This document shows, piece by piece, positions 45,306-55,700 of a DNA stretch of 64,000 bases; the first letter of the stretch is position 1, and each line of letters begins with the position of its first letter. A program made the translations under genes and the position numbers. Below the pieces are notes generated by a model. That model saw only the letters and a list, made by a program, of their open reading frames with translations. It did not search any database and had not been told where the DNA came from. This DNA is from Adiantum capillus-veneris (Eukaryota > Streptophyta > Polypodiopsida > Polypodiales > Pteridaceae), in NCBI GenBank assembly GCA_014529385.2, contig CM043969.1, positions 13,839,446 through 13,903,445 on the forward strand. The letters run 5' to 3'.

Positions 45306-45364
45306 TTGACTCCTAATCCATAATTTCTAACAGTTCTTGCGAGAGATGGTTCATCTCTCCGAAC

Positions 45365-46450
45365 TCATTCTCGGGGTGTTCTTCCAGGCTCAGTTGACCC
45401 CTGAGTCTTTGGCTTACTCTCTCCCTGATACTGTGCATAGAGTGGTGGTTCTTGTAAATCCCTTAACCCTCGTGCGGTTTGATAACCCTCTCGGGTTTGG
45501 TCTTGTTCTAATGTAGCACTCTGTCGAAGCCATGCCTGCAATGATGGCTGAGTAGCTTGTTGATCCTGGTAGTTGGACGTCGGTTGTCGGGTAGAATGTG
45601 AGGTAGCGTCATACTCTTTTGAAAAGGGATTTGTCGACTTGCTAGGGGTGTAGGTGGCTCTTGGTACTTCGTCGGGGCCATAGTTCGATGCTCCCGGAAC
45701 TGTTGCCTTTTCAACCTCTTCTGGGAGAATACGTTTGTATTCTTGCCCGTATCTGTCAAAAAAAACAATATCCTTCCCCAAAACAGTTTCATAAGAAAAT
45801 AAGTAAAGAACCTTGTCTTTGCTTAATTCGTTTGGGTAGGGTTCCTTGCATCGAAAGTAAGAGACTATTCCCTCGCTTTCATGCTTGTAAATCCCTACAT
45901 TCTCATTATAGGTTGGGACCCTGGTTGTTTTCTTATCATACATAAAAAGCGCTCTAGGTCGATCAATGTTAAGAGGCGGTTCTTGGGTTTCTGAAACCAT
46001 TTTCCCTTTTTCCACGTTATCCCCATATCTGTTGTAATCCTCAGGGTTATTCACTATCACATAGTGGTTCCCCTTTTTGTCTCGGAATCTGTCTCCATCA
46101 TCATAGACTCGAATTATCTCTAGTCTCTGGCGATATTCAGAATAAACTAAGACTCCCCTTGAGTTAGTTCCTTCCAAGAAGATTATAGTGAACTTGGTTT
46201 CGTTTAAAGGATGTAGGGAGGTGCTCCCCCCTGGCATTGGTCCTTCACCGTTGAAACCTCCTGGCTGTTGACTCCCCATCATGAAGAAGGACTTTTCCCA
46301 CGAAGTGTCAGTATCACTACCCTCTTCAATGATTGGCGCTAATGGGTCTAGTCTCGTTTGAGTTACACTCTCTTCGGTGGACGTGGTGCTTACTTGACTT
46401 TTGACACTGTTAGCTCCCGACTTAACAAAGGCTCCTGACCTTAAATACAT
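45365..46450 (-). CDS. Element B gag leader module, 361 codons
   Basis: Intact ORF from ATG 46450 (MYLRSGAF). It precedes the capsid and is conserved in C in the same place. It has an acidic Ser/Thr region, then a beta-rich part with IIRVYDDGDRFRDKKGNHYV and YVIVNNPED, then repeated short blocks on the same theme (LYLFSYETVLGKDIVFFDRY), and a Gln/Pro-rich end. Two or three diverged copies of a DxGxxFxDxxGxxY unit seem present. I do not recognise the family. It may be an extended matrix-like gag N-terminus. A stop at 45365 and a frame change separate it from the capsid. Confidence 0.75.
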   Translation of the reverse strand: MYLRSGAFVKSGANSVKSQVSTTSTEESVTQTRLDPLAPIIEEGSDTDTSWEKSFFMMGSQQPGGFNGEGPMPGGSTSLHPLNETKFTIIFLEGTNSRGVLVYSEYRQRLEIIRVYDDGDRFRDKKGNHYVIVNNPEDYNRYGDNVEKGKMVSETQEPPLNIDRPRALFMYDKKTTRVPTYNENVGIYKHESEGIVSYFRCKEPYPNELSKDKVLYLFSYETVLGKDIVFFDRYGQEYKRILPEEVEKATVPGASNYGPDEVPRATYTPSKSTNPFSKEYDATSHSTRQPTSNYQDQQATQPSLQAWLRQSATLEQDQTREGYQTARGLRDLQEPPLYAQYQGESKPKTQGSTEPGRTPRE

Positions 46451-46732
46451 AAGAATGAAAGTTGGGTTGGCAAACTTAAAGCTTACCTGGACTCTTTCTT
46501 CCTGTGTGGCTTTGTGATGATCTCCTTCTGGGATCTACACAAGGATGGTTAGTATGTTCACAAGGGTTTTCCGTGAATTACCAAAACATCTTTCAAGTAT
46601 ATACAGCAACCACTTAGTCAGTCTTCTGGTGGTCCAATTTCAAATATGAAATGATGGCTGGGATCTATATAGAGAGTATGTCCTAGCAGTATAGTCACAA
46701 ATTGCAAAATGTGTCTGAATCACTACTTTCTT

Positions 46733-46750
46733 AGTCTATCACGATAGACT
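46733..46750. repeat. B-type palindrome, leader copy 1
   Basis: AGTCTATCACGATAGACT, one base off the perfect palindrome, 299 bp before copy 2. Confidence 0.9.
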
Positions 46751-47031
46751 GACAATTTGCTCAGCACAAGTCAATTCAAAATTGTGACTTTATCCTTGAG
46801 TTCTAGTTACCCTCTATAGCATATCCCTCAAGGTTTAGGAAGTTTGGACACTTGGGTTGGGTTTTGGTCCCATTTTAGTATTTCAGTCAGAGCTTAATTC
46901 TCTATCTGAACCTCAGATTGACCTTCAGTGATCTAAATGCCTTGGATTTTGGTGTGTCTGTTATATAGGCCCTGATAAAGCTCTCCCTAGGGGAAATTTG
47001 AAAGAAAAGTTCCCTAGAAGCAGTTTCCTTG

Positions 47032-47047
47032 GTCTATCGCGATAGAC
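47032..47047. repeat. B-type palindrome, leader copy 2
   Basis: GTCTATCGCGATAGAC, perfect, 296 bp before copy 3. Confidence 0.95.
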
Positions 47048-47327
47048 TTGGCATTTTCTCCTTTTTTAGCATTTTTCTCAAGTTTTCTCCACAGTTGGTT
47101 CAGCCTCCCCTTGTGTAGTGCATTGACCAATTTTGGCACTGTTTGGACATTTGGTCAAAGACTTCTTGCCCTTGTCTCTGAATTCAGACTCTAAACACTA
47201 GTTTTGAAGTTTTGTGGTCAAGATGGTGTTTAATTTCACTCAATTTTTGTGAGTACCCTTGTATTGATGTGTTAAACCTGTGGTATAAAGGTTTTTTCCT
47301 TGTAGCTAGTCAATCACCACCTTCATC

Positions 47328-47344
47328 AGTCTATCGCTATAGAC
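47328..47344. repeat. B-type palindrome, leader copy 3
   Basis: AGTCTATCGCTATAGAC, one base off the consensus at the centre. Confidence 0.85.
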
Positions 47345-48091
47345 CAGGCAGAGAGCAACGGGGATTTAATTTTTTGTCTGTTTTTGCATAGTCTTGTTCC
47401 CTGTGCCCATATAAGTCTATTCCCCAAGTTTTATGAAGTTTGGACTTATTTTGACCTTAAACTCAAGCACTTCACAAATTTCACTTTTCTCTGACAATTC
47501 ACAACTCCATTGCACTTGAAGTGATGCAAATTTGATGACACTTCATCTTAAACTTGTGAACATCAGTCATACCTCATGACACAGTCAGTTTACCCTAGGC
47601 TAATGGTTATATCTCTTCTTGGCCTCTTTAGGTTCACTTAGTGTTTCCTTATGACAATCACGTGTTTCTTTTTTGTTGGTTTTGGTCGCAATTTTTATGT
47701 TTTCTCGAGTGTTGGATCATAAATTTCAATGTCGACTCTTTTCACCCCCTTCAAGGGTATATGGGGTGGGTTTTGCTTTCAAGGCAAGCAAACAACCTTA
47801 TTGTTTCTTCTTTTTTGTTTGTTTTTTGCGTTTTTACAGCGTTTTTCTACTCTATTTCTTCACAAGTATAACAAGCACTCAAAACCAAAAACAATAACTC
47901 CACATTATCCTACTTAACTAAATCTAACTAGTCGCAGACCCTCGGTAAGACACAGGCTTCCTGTCTATCCACTAGACCTCAGGATACTCTATCCTAGATC
48001 TTGTTCTAAAAGTCTAAGCTCTCTCTAGTCAAAACTAAAGTAAGCTAACCATCACACGAGTGACGTAGATCTCCCTACTTAAGGTCTTGTG

Positions 48092-48109
48092 TCCCCGATA
48101 GCGGAGCCA
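48092..48109 (-). promoter_or_regulatory. Element B primer-binding site
   Basis: Minus-strand TGGCTCCGCTATCGGGGA lies one base inside the 5' LTR. It resembles the TGGCGCCGTTGCCGGGGA class of plant gypsy PBS, from which it differs at several positions. Confidence 0.8.
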
Positions 48110-48110
48110 A

Positions 48111-49024
48111 TGTTTTCGGGCTTGACTACTCCCTTGTTCATACTCAAGAGCATGACACAGACAACATACTTATCATCCGATGACACGACTAACCCGTAGG
48201 TGCACGTAGGCAATCTCGTTATCTTGTCACGCTGAGACCAATCTACACATACGCACTTTTATGATGCATCAATCATTAACTCTGGTAAAATGCAACCCAC
48301 TCTATCCCTAAACGCTCATAACACCATTTACACTTCCAATGAACTCGGAATCGCATCAAACTTACTAGGCACCATCCTCTCACTAGGATATACTTACCTA
48401 TAAGTCTAATCTCACCAGATTTGAACCCTAGTTATCTTGAATACAGTCGTGATAGACTAACAGGTCATAATCCAAAAGTGGGTGAAACTTAAGTTTATGA
48501 GTATCTATGTGTAGCTAGTCTCTTTCTCATTCCATAAAGCACCTGATTGTTGAAAACAGACACTGTTTGTGTTACTTACAAGCAAAACAAGCTTGAGGAA
48601 GGATCGATCGCGAACAGCTCGAAAATGTGAATGCGTGGCGTGGGCGCGTAGCTCTCAGAGAGACTAATGCGATGGTGTAGTCACGTCGTGAATCCGGTGA
48701 GGGAGAAGCGCATAGCGAAGAGGATAAGACACACTCACTCTCTCTCTCTCTCCCTCTCTCTAGCTTGTACGACATAGAATTAATATTCAAAAATGGTTCT
48801 AAGGTGACTTTATACTTTAGTCACCTTAGCTCAAAAATGTACATGGGGTTCTCTTAATCATTATTACAAAGTGTGAACAAATCTGAGTCCTGACTAACTG
48901 ATCAATCTTTACATAACCCAGATGAATGGATCAAAATGATAAGACGTCTTTGACATAAAATGGGAATTTGATATGCTTTACAAGATGGGATCATTACAAT
49001 AGTTGGACAAATGGGGCTCCAACA
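48111..49024 (-). repeat. Element B 5' LTR
   Basis: 914-bp LTR aligned with 29672-30544, plus a CT-rich insertion at about 48715-48770. TATA box in hairpin loop at 48799-48829. Followed by the aagac duplication. Confidence 0.95.
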
Positions 49025-49669
49025 AAGACTAATCTCCATGGAGCTCAGGTTTACCTGGATCCTAATGAAGAGTACGCTATTCGAATTGATGACCATGGTA
49101 TTGAGTTTGAAGAGGAAATCACGGCAAACAAACAAGGAAAAATATACATGGATAGAAATGGAACTCAATATTTACAAGTTGAAAACCCTGACGTGATAGC
49201 CAAATAGGGGTTAGAGGTAAATACCATAATTCCAGATATGGCAGCAAAAAAAGGACCACTGACTTTAGAATTCAAGGGATACGATCAAGTTGATTTGAAG
49301 CCTTTGAAACGGCTTAGTACGGATAATCCTAGGATCGAAGTCTATGGTTGGGAGGATAGAAACGTAAAAGATCTTCAATGGACTTCGCATGCCAAATTAG
49401 GACAGCTAACACCCATGAAGATCATTTATATCTTCAAAATCAAAGATAAGGGTTCAACAGATCTACCAACCTACCTATTTAGGGGTTGTTATAACAATAA
49501 CTTTGTTATGATGATTGTTGAGGAGGTGGAACAAACCAAATACCAAGGGTACACCGAAAGGGATCGGATATTGGACCAGAAGCTATTCCAAGAGATGACC
49601 TCCATAAGAGATCTTTTGAGAGTAATGTTAAGAAACCAAAAACACCTCATCACAAAGAAAATCGGGTGA
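49025..49669 (+). pseudogene. Element C gag leader module, after the B insertion
   Basis: Resumes C gag in phase after the aagac duplication. It aligns with the B leader module: KTNLHGAQVYLDPNEEYAIR, then IDDHGIEFEEEI, GKIYMDRNGTQYLQVENPD, and after an in-frame stop (TAG 49205-49207) LSTDNPRIEVYGWEDR and IIYIFKIKDKG. It ends at 49669. The DxGxxF...GxxYxxVxNP pattern is shared with B. One more stop lies upstream at 29568. Confidence 0.8.
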
Positions 49670-49744
49670 CACTAAAGCCAGTCTAGGGCTACATGAGTCA
49701 ATATTTCCAACAGACTGGTTTTAAGGACTCGGAACTTGACCAAC

Positions 49745-50400
49745 GGCCAGGAGGCTAGGAGTTGAACCAAATAGACGTGTCAGACCAGCTGATTTTCAGA
49801 AATGGGTCAAAAAATACAATGCATCTAGGGATCCATATGACGACTTAGCAAGCTTTAAACAAGTTCTAAGAGAAGAACGCATATTTGATTTTCATACTCA
49901 ATTGAGGGATTTGGAATGACATTAGAAGGAAAAGCACTGACATGGTTCCAAAACATTCCACCAAGGTCAATCATGGACTTGAATACATTAGCTCAAGGAT
50001 TTGTAGCTACTTGTTCCAAAACGGGGATCAAGTACAATACGGTAGCTCAAATCTATAGCTTTAAACATAAACAAGGTGAGTGTTAGGGATTGTGCAACTC
50101 GAACGAAGCAATACACTGCAAGATGCCCATAGCTAAAGATACCTTCATAAGAAATACTAGTATCATTGTTTCTAGAGGGACTACTAAACAAAGAACTTCA
50201 TGCTATATTGTATAGCAAGAAGCATACGACGCTAGAAGAGTGTTTGTGAGACGCCATTGACTTAGGAGACAATTGTGATATTTTCAACGAAGAAGATGTC
50301 CCTAAGGATAGCCAAAGCGAGAAAAGAGCATCCACCAAACCAGCATAAGTGGGAATGACTGCTGCAGCACCGCTTTCAGCCATAGAAGACATGCTCAAAA
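49745..50400 (+). pseudogene. Element C gag capsid, frameshifted
   Basis: Reading across frames gives FQKWVKKYNASRDPYDD, then FGMTLEGKALTWFQNI and KYNTVAQIYSFKHKQGE, matching the capsid of B block by block. Frame changes near 49905 and 50095 and several stops break it. No single long ORF survives. Confidence 0.75.
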
Positions 50401-50485
50401 GGATGAATGACATGATGAATAGCAAGTAAAAAGCACCCTTGAGGGAACCAGGGCAAGGGATACCAACGGGGATAACCAATTAGGC

Positions 50486-51531
50486 CGTAGAAATGGTGTG
50501 CAATCGAAGGTAAATGGATCAACCATGAGACCAATGAGTGCTATTATCGACCAAAGTATGATGGGAATATTCAATACGTGCTTATGAGGCCACAGGGACA
50601 ACCCATGTATAGATATCAGCCTAATGTGGCCCTAGCTCAAAGACCACCGATGGGAATGGAAAGACCTCAACCCGTGCTGGGTCAACAACCTCCATATCCA
50701 AAACATAACATAGTGCCTGTAAAGTACATGCATCCAGAGGGAGTCATAGATGAACAAGCACTAGTGCTTGTTACACCCTATGTTGAGCCTAGTCCATCTA
50801 CAATAATGGTAGAAGGAGATTGTTATAATTCACATCCACCATCAATGGAAGAAACTGTGATGTATGCTACACCAGAGCTTGCACCAATGTACTATGTAGC
50901 TACTCAAGTTGTTAGACCTCTGATGGTAAGACCCATGATTAAGGAAAGAACTGGAAATTGTCACAACTGTGGTGCAGATGATCATTGGAAAAATTAATGC
51001 CCAGAGCCTGACAAGAACCTTAAGCCAGCTGAAGCTTATTGCATACAATGTTGCAACAAGGGAGGACAGCTCCCTGAAGATTGTCCAAAAAATCCTTTAA
51101 ACAAGGGTAAAACATTAGTGAATGTAGTCCAAGTGATACCTAGTAGCTCATCTGAGAGTGAACCGATTGTTCCAATCAAGGTAATCACTAGAGCACATGC
51201 TAAAAAAAAGAAACATAACTCCTCTGATGACTTGGAGAATACAAAAATTTTCTCTCAAAAGACCAAAAGAAGCAGAAACAAAAGGTATGAGACGAGAAAA
51301 CTAAAACAAAGGGATGAAATTAAGGAGAAAGAAAAGACGCTATTCAAAGAAAAGGTGAAAGAAACCGGAAGCGAAATCAAAGAAACCACCGTGAAATTTG
51401 GAGGATCAATTTTGGTTGATAAAATTTTTGAGCCAATTAATACAGCCTTGGCAGCTTACCAACAGGACTTAAAGCAGGCCAAGACATGGAAAACAAATGG
51501 AAAAACTATCCTTCTCCTGATATGGAAGTAG
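50486..51531 (+). pseudogene. Element C gag C-terminal region with zinc knuckles
   Basis: From about 50486 a Cys/His piece (WCAIEGKWINHETNECYY) and the Pro-rich ERPQPVLGQQPP match B. Two decayed zinc knuckles follow at about 50958-51085: CHNCGADDHWKN then a stop before Cys, and CIQCCNKGGQLPEDC, in which the His is lost. A Lys-rich basic region and the conserved FEPINTALAAYQQDL complete the region at 51531. Frame changes occur near 50545, 51000 and 51490. Confidence 0.75.
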
Positions 51532-51971
51532 CTAAGCTTGAAGCTTATCAAAATTTGGTAAGAGTCACTCAAGAGATGCTGAAAAAACAAAGACCCAAGC
51601 TTAAGAGTATGGTAAAACCTACGGAGCTTGTGGTAGAAACCAGTAAAGAGAAATTCAAAGTGGTGGTAGAACCTCACCTTGAAACAAAAGAGCCAGAACT
51701 TATAGTGCCGGACAGTGAAGACGGAATTCCATTCACAGAAGAAGACTAGCCAGGACACTTATGGGAAAAAGTTAGAGAAATTAATGATGGGAGCCTAACT
51801 TTGAAGTCAGCTCCTATAGTGGAAGTTTGGTTAGACAACCTACCTCCTAATATGGACATGGATGTGCAATCCTGGTATGGGGATTGCAGATCTGAAGCTT
51901 TAGGAATGTCTAAACCATTGAATTTGAAAACACTACCCTCTTACTAGGGAGATAACGAAGATGAATCCATA
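51532..51971 (+). pseudogene. Element C gag-protease linker
   Basis: Fragments of the linker seen in B, among them KLEAYQNLVRVTQEML, GIPFTEED, PPNMDMDVQSWYGDCRSEAL and LKTLPSY-like sequence before 51950, with stops between. It connects the nucleocapsid part to PR1. Confidence 0.6.
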
Positions 51972-53096
51972 GTGTGTAAAACCACTCAGGTAAAAAGCAC
52001 AGAACAGACCCTAGAAGTAGACAAAATTCATTCAATCATGTCAAGATCCATTCAATGCACTCTTACTTTAGGAGAACTGTTAAAAATCAGACCATATTTA
52101 TGGAATGATCTACAGAAAACTCTACAGAAGGTGGGGATAACAAGGCTAATTGCAAAGAATTTGGGAAAACTGAAACACGAAATGGATAACAAAGAAACTA
52201 CATCTATTCCAATGAGCAAAGTCAGAGAATATTACGAAGGGAAAGAAGGAAACACAACCCTTCGAGTGAGATATAATGATATAGAAAAAATGGCAATACT
52301 AGATAGTGGGGCAAGCATAGCCATAGCCACGAAAGCAGTATGGGAATCATGGGGACAACCAGCCATTAGACAAACTCGAATTAAATTGCAATTTGCTGAT
52401 AGACACATCAAAAGACCCTTAGAACTGCTTGAAAAAGTGATAGTTAATTCCTATGGGATTGAATATCAACACACTCTTTCCATAGTAGACTTTGGAAAGA
52501 AACTCAATTATGAAATCATCTTGGAAAGACCTTTCATGCGACAAGTACAACTCATCCAAGGTTGGGGGAACAATTATCTGTACTTGAAGCAAGTGGGAAC
52601 AATAACAAGGGTCAATCTAAAAGATCATACTTATACAGATGTCATGAAAACGCCCATACAAGAATTCGATTCAGTCTCTTCGGTTGAAACTAAGCTTCCA
52701 TCTTGGTTGAACAAGGACACATCTATTTGGATGTGTGGAGCCTCAAAAAATGGGAGCTTAAAACGAGAAGAATGTATATTAGAAAAGGATTGCACACATG
52801 AAGCCTATGTACTTGAACCCTTTCCGGAGCATTTGTTTGAGCCATTTGAGTGGACTCAAATTTTAGCAACAATGGATATATATGTAAATATGCCTATGCC
52901 TACTCAATTTTGCAATGAGGACAGCTATGACATAAGTCCCATCCAAATGATCTCAACCCTCCATATTGAAGACAAAATTTCGAAAGCCAAGGACTTGATG
53001 AAAGCTCAACAAGTCTTTTCAGACCTCTACTATGATACAACGAATGAGTTAGAAGAACATTCAGCTACCTCAGATGATTTTGGGTCGGAAAAATAA
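51972..53096 (+). CDS. Element C protease (PR1) and linker
   Basis: Open frame of 374 codons matching B 42982-41582. CTLTLGELLKIRPYLWNDL leads to the retropepsin domain with AILDSGASIAIATKAVW (DSG, about 52300), QFADRHIKRPLELL and YEIILERPFM, in which Glu replaces Gly of ILGRP. The conserved WMCGASKNGSLKREE and FPEHLFEPFEWTQILATMDI follow. It ends with a short acidic tail, lacking the long Asp/Asn-rich linker of B. The domain would process the polyprotein, but flanking frames are broken. Confidence 0.88.
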   Translation: MCKTTQVKSTEQTLEVDKIHSIMSRSIQCTLTLGELLKIRPYLWNDLQKTLQKVGITRLIAKNLGKLKHEMDNKETTSIPMSKVREYYEGKEGNTTLRVRYNDIEKMAILDSGASIAIATKAVWESWGQPAIRQTRIKLQFADRHIKRPLELLEKVIVNSYGIEYQHTLSIVDFGKKLNYEIILERPFMRQVQLIQGWGNNYLYLKQVGTITRVNLKDHTYTDVMKTPIQEFDSVSSVETKLPSWLNKDTSIWMCGASKNGSLKREECILEKDCTHEAYVLEPFPEHLFEPFEWTQILATMDIYVNMPMPTQFCNEDSYDISPIQMISTLHIEDKISKAKDLMKAQQVFSDLYYDTTNELEEHSATSDDFGSEK

Positions 53097-53689
53097 CATG
53101 TGAGGGCTAAGCTACTCATGAAAGGAGGGGAGGAAATGTTTTTTGACTTTTAAAACCCAGCACCGAGAAGACAGAAATGATATAGAAGAAAAAGAGACAC
53201 TATAAACTTGAAAGCTACACTTATGCCATCAGTCTTCAATAGAACACAGTTCCTGATGCAGATAGATGCACATGATTGTGTCAAAAACAAAATCACTGGT
53301 AGATATCCTTTAAACAAAAATCCAAAAATGTCAAAAACATTGAGAAAAATGAAAAAAGAAACTCAAGAAATCCCTAAAAACTAGGACAAGAATTCAACCA
53401 TGACACGAGTTGAACGGAGAAAGAAATATCAAGAGTTGGAAAAAGCTCTAAAGGAGATATATACAACTGAAATGGAAACCACTGAGGAGGATGGTAAAGA
53501 TGTAATGAGTGTTCCATCCCATTACAAGAAATATACTCTCCAAGATCAAAAAATCATAGTCAAACAACCTATGAGGGAACTACGAAAACAGGGCAAGTCC
53601 TATGAGGGATCTGAAAATGCAAAAAAAAGATAGATATGGCCAAACCAGGAGAAGAACCTAGACATGCCTACATTGCAAATGGCCTAACG
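53097..53689 (+). pseudogene. Element C protease-RT linker
   Basis: Stretch with a 77-codon open segment at 53400-53633, whose SHYKKYTLQDQKIIVKQPMR matches the B linker (HHYCKYTIQETRLVVQQPMR region near 41375). Otherwise no domain. Frame changes follow before RT. Confidence 0.6.
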
Positions 53690-54775
53690 GAAGAAGAAGA
53701 AGAGATTTTGTTAAGCTTATTGAAAGAATACTGAGATATCTTTTCTTGGTCTTATAAGGATCTCAAGGGTATTGATCCAAAAATCTATCAACATACCATA
53801 CCCATGAGAGATGATGCGAAACCAAGCAGACAAAGGCCATACACATGTAATGAACCATTTGCCAGGAAGATCAAAGAAGAGATAGAAAAGCTAAAGGAAG
53901 CCGAATTCATTTATGAAATTGAACACATAGATTGGGTTTCTCCAATTGTGGTAGTACCCAAGAAAAATGGAAAATTGAGAGTATGTATCAATCTCAAAAA
54001 AGTGAATGCAACTACCATTAGAGACAACTTTCCTCTTTCAATCACTAAGCATATTTTAGAGTGAATTGTAGGAAAAGAATCTTACAACTTCTTAGATGGC
54101 TTTTTGGGATACAATCAACTTTTGGTTAATCCCAAAGATCTGCATAAAACTGCCTTTGCAACTGAATGGGGTATTTTTGCCTATCGGGTTATGCCTTTTG
54201 GGTTAACTAATGCTCCTGCCACATTTCAAAGATTGATGAGCCATGATTTTCAAGAATATCTTCCGAACTTCTTGGAAGTATATATGGATGATCCATGCAT
54301 ACATTCATCAATCTGGGCTTATCATTTTGAACACTTCAAAAAGGTATTCAAAAAATGTAGACTTTATAGGATTTGCTTAAATCTTGAAAAGTGCACATTC
54401 ATGGGTAGACAAGGAAAAATTCTTGGACATATAGTGTCTAAAAATGGCATAGCTACTCATATGGATAAAATTCATGTTATTGCTGATTTCCCTAGACCAA
54501 CAACAGTCAAGGGGGTTCAAGCCTTCATGGGACATTGTGGATATTACAGATGGTTCATTTACATGTACGCTATAATTGCAAAACCCATGTATAGCTTGAT
54601 TACAGTCTTTGAATGGACTAATGAGTGTGAAGAATCCTTCATGAAGCTTAAGCAAGCTCTCACTTCAGCTCCAATATTGAAAGAACCATATTGGAATAAG
54701 ATATTTCACATACATGTAGATTCTTCCGGTTTTGCTATCGGGGGTATACTAGCTCAACCAAGACGGGAAAATTGA
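53690..54775 (+). pseudogene. Element C reverse transcriptase
   Basis: Matches B RT closely: DWVSPIVVVPKKNGKLRVCI, FRVMPFGLTNAPATFQRL-type sequence, and active site YMDD followed by Pro (about 54282-54296). A stop at 54062-54064 interrupts it, and the frame is lost just before 54772, where RNase H continues in another phase. Substitutions around the FLDGFLGYNQ motif also suggest inactivity. Confidence 0.9.
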
Positions 54776-55107
54776 TTTTCCTATTTCTTATGCTAGCCAC
54801 CAAAAGGGAAGGACTACGAATGGTCTATGTCATAAAAAAGTACATACATTACCTATTAGCTAACAAATTTGTGTTCTTTGTGGACCACCAAGCCTTATTG
54901 TATTTGGTCAACAATCCATGCAACACAGGAAGAATAGTGAGATGGTTCATCATTCTTTTGGAATTTGATTTCACTGTAGTGGTGAAAAAGATCACCACTC
55001 ATCGAAGAGTAGATCATTTGTCAAGGATTGTTTCAGGAGAACCACCTAAGGGAGTAGACGATGATCTACCAGATGCATGTCTGTTCTCCGTGGAAATAAT
55101 ATCTTGA
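54772..55107 (+). pseudogene. Element C RNase H (C-terminal part)
   Basis: Frame with GLRMVYVIKKYIHYLLANKF, FFVDHQALLYLVNNP, TGRIVRWFIILLEFDF and RRVDHLSRI, equivalent to the end of B RNase H. It stops at 55105. Downstream fragments to about 55280 (LLVGKLYKKNRDGIF) still match the start of module 1 of the B zinc fingers. Confidence 0.85.
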
Positions 55108-55299
55108 TGGTCGGAAAACATAGTATCATTGATGACCATAGCTCAAGAGGATTTGCAAATACCACTTCCTAGTACAATTGGATTAATTGAGCACAATCGG
55201 CTATGTATCAATTACTAGTTGGCAAGCTATACAAAAAAAATCGAGATGGAATATTCCTTTTATGCATTAATCTTGAGGAGAAAAACCCAACACCTAAGT
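55108..55299 (+). other. Junction of an integrase deletion in element C
   Basis: Sequence equivalent to the start of the first B zinc-finger module (QLLVGKLYKKNRDGIFLLCI, about 55208-55267) runs directly into the second retropepsin-like domain near 55300. About 1.5 kb of B-equivalent sequence (both fingers, integrase core, GPY region) is missing. Confidence 0.7.
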
Positions 55300-55680
55300 C
55301 AAGCACATATTACCATCGATGAATGGTTAGATGGAATGGACCTTCACATCAAAGTACAACTAAACAATCATAGCACAAATGCATTGGTCGACACAGGAGA
55401 TCGAGTAAATGCAGCCAGTTATTCCACATACAAGAAAGCAACAAGTCAGTCTTGGACAGCAGGAATAGCGACTATTAAAGGATGCAACAAGAACCCAACA
55501 CCGATATTGGGAGAGTAGTCAACGTAAATGTGATATTACATGGATGCTCATGTCCTCATCAGTTTGTACGCTTACCATATGAGCACATGAATGAAACAAT
55601 AATTCTTGGAATCTCATGGATGCTGACATAGAAGGTAGTACCAGATTGGAGTACCAATCAACTTAAGCTATCACCTAAAG
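55300..55680 (+). pseudogene. Element C second retropepsin-like domain with intact DTG
   Basis: Reads HIKVQLNNHSTNALVDTGDR (Asp codon at 55390), then SYSTYKKA. After a stop and frame change (55516-55530), NVILHGCSCPHQF and ETIILGISWM give the second half of a retropepsin pattern (ILG followed by a hydrophobic run). It corresponds to the segment after the integrase in B (37419-38021), where Gly is Arg. C keeps the canonical D-T-G triad. It is not the same gene as PR1 (51972-53096). Confidence 0.65.
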
Positions 55681-55700
55681 GCGGACAACTCATTGAGTCA

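Larger units (their letters stand above)
46451..48091 (-). other. Element B leader with three phased palindromes
   Basis: 1.6-kb noncoding leader between PBS and gag. Diverged tandem units of about 297 bp carry palindromes at 46733-46750, 47032-47047 and 47328-47344, each with a GTTTGGACA-like phrase near 140-150 bp further on. A strong donor-like CCAG|GTAAGC (GT at 46486-46485) lies 36 bases before the gag ATG. T-rich plus-strand frames at 47641-47917 are shadows. Confidence 0.75.
29672..49024 (-). mobile_element. Element B: 19.35-kb gypsy element with a 3' ORF
   Basis: LTRs at 29672-30544 (873 bp) and 48111-49024 (914 bp), TG...CA ends, perfect duplication aagac (29667-29671 and 49025-49029). 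PBS at 48092-48109, PPT at 30545-30561. Order on the minus strand: leader with palindromes, gag leader module, capsid, zinc knuckles, protease, RT, RNase H, doubled zinc finger, integrase with GPY, second protease-like domain, basic tail, palindrome spacer, 3' ORF. It is related along its whole length to element C, into whose gag it inserted. Stops and several frameshifts make it inactive. The size is at the upper end for plant gypsy elements. The lineage is not Tat (one RNase H), and I did not assign it further. Confidence 0.95.

Noticed and set aside
47641-47917. Phe-rich plus-strand frames in the B leader
   Set aside because: T-rich leader sequence opposite to the coding strand, no support from element C.
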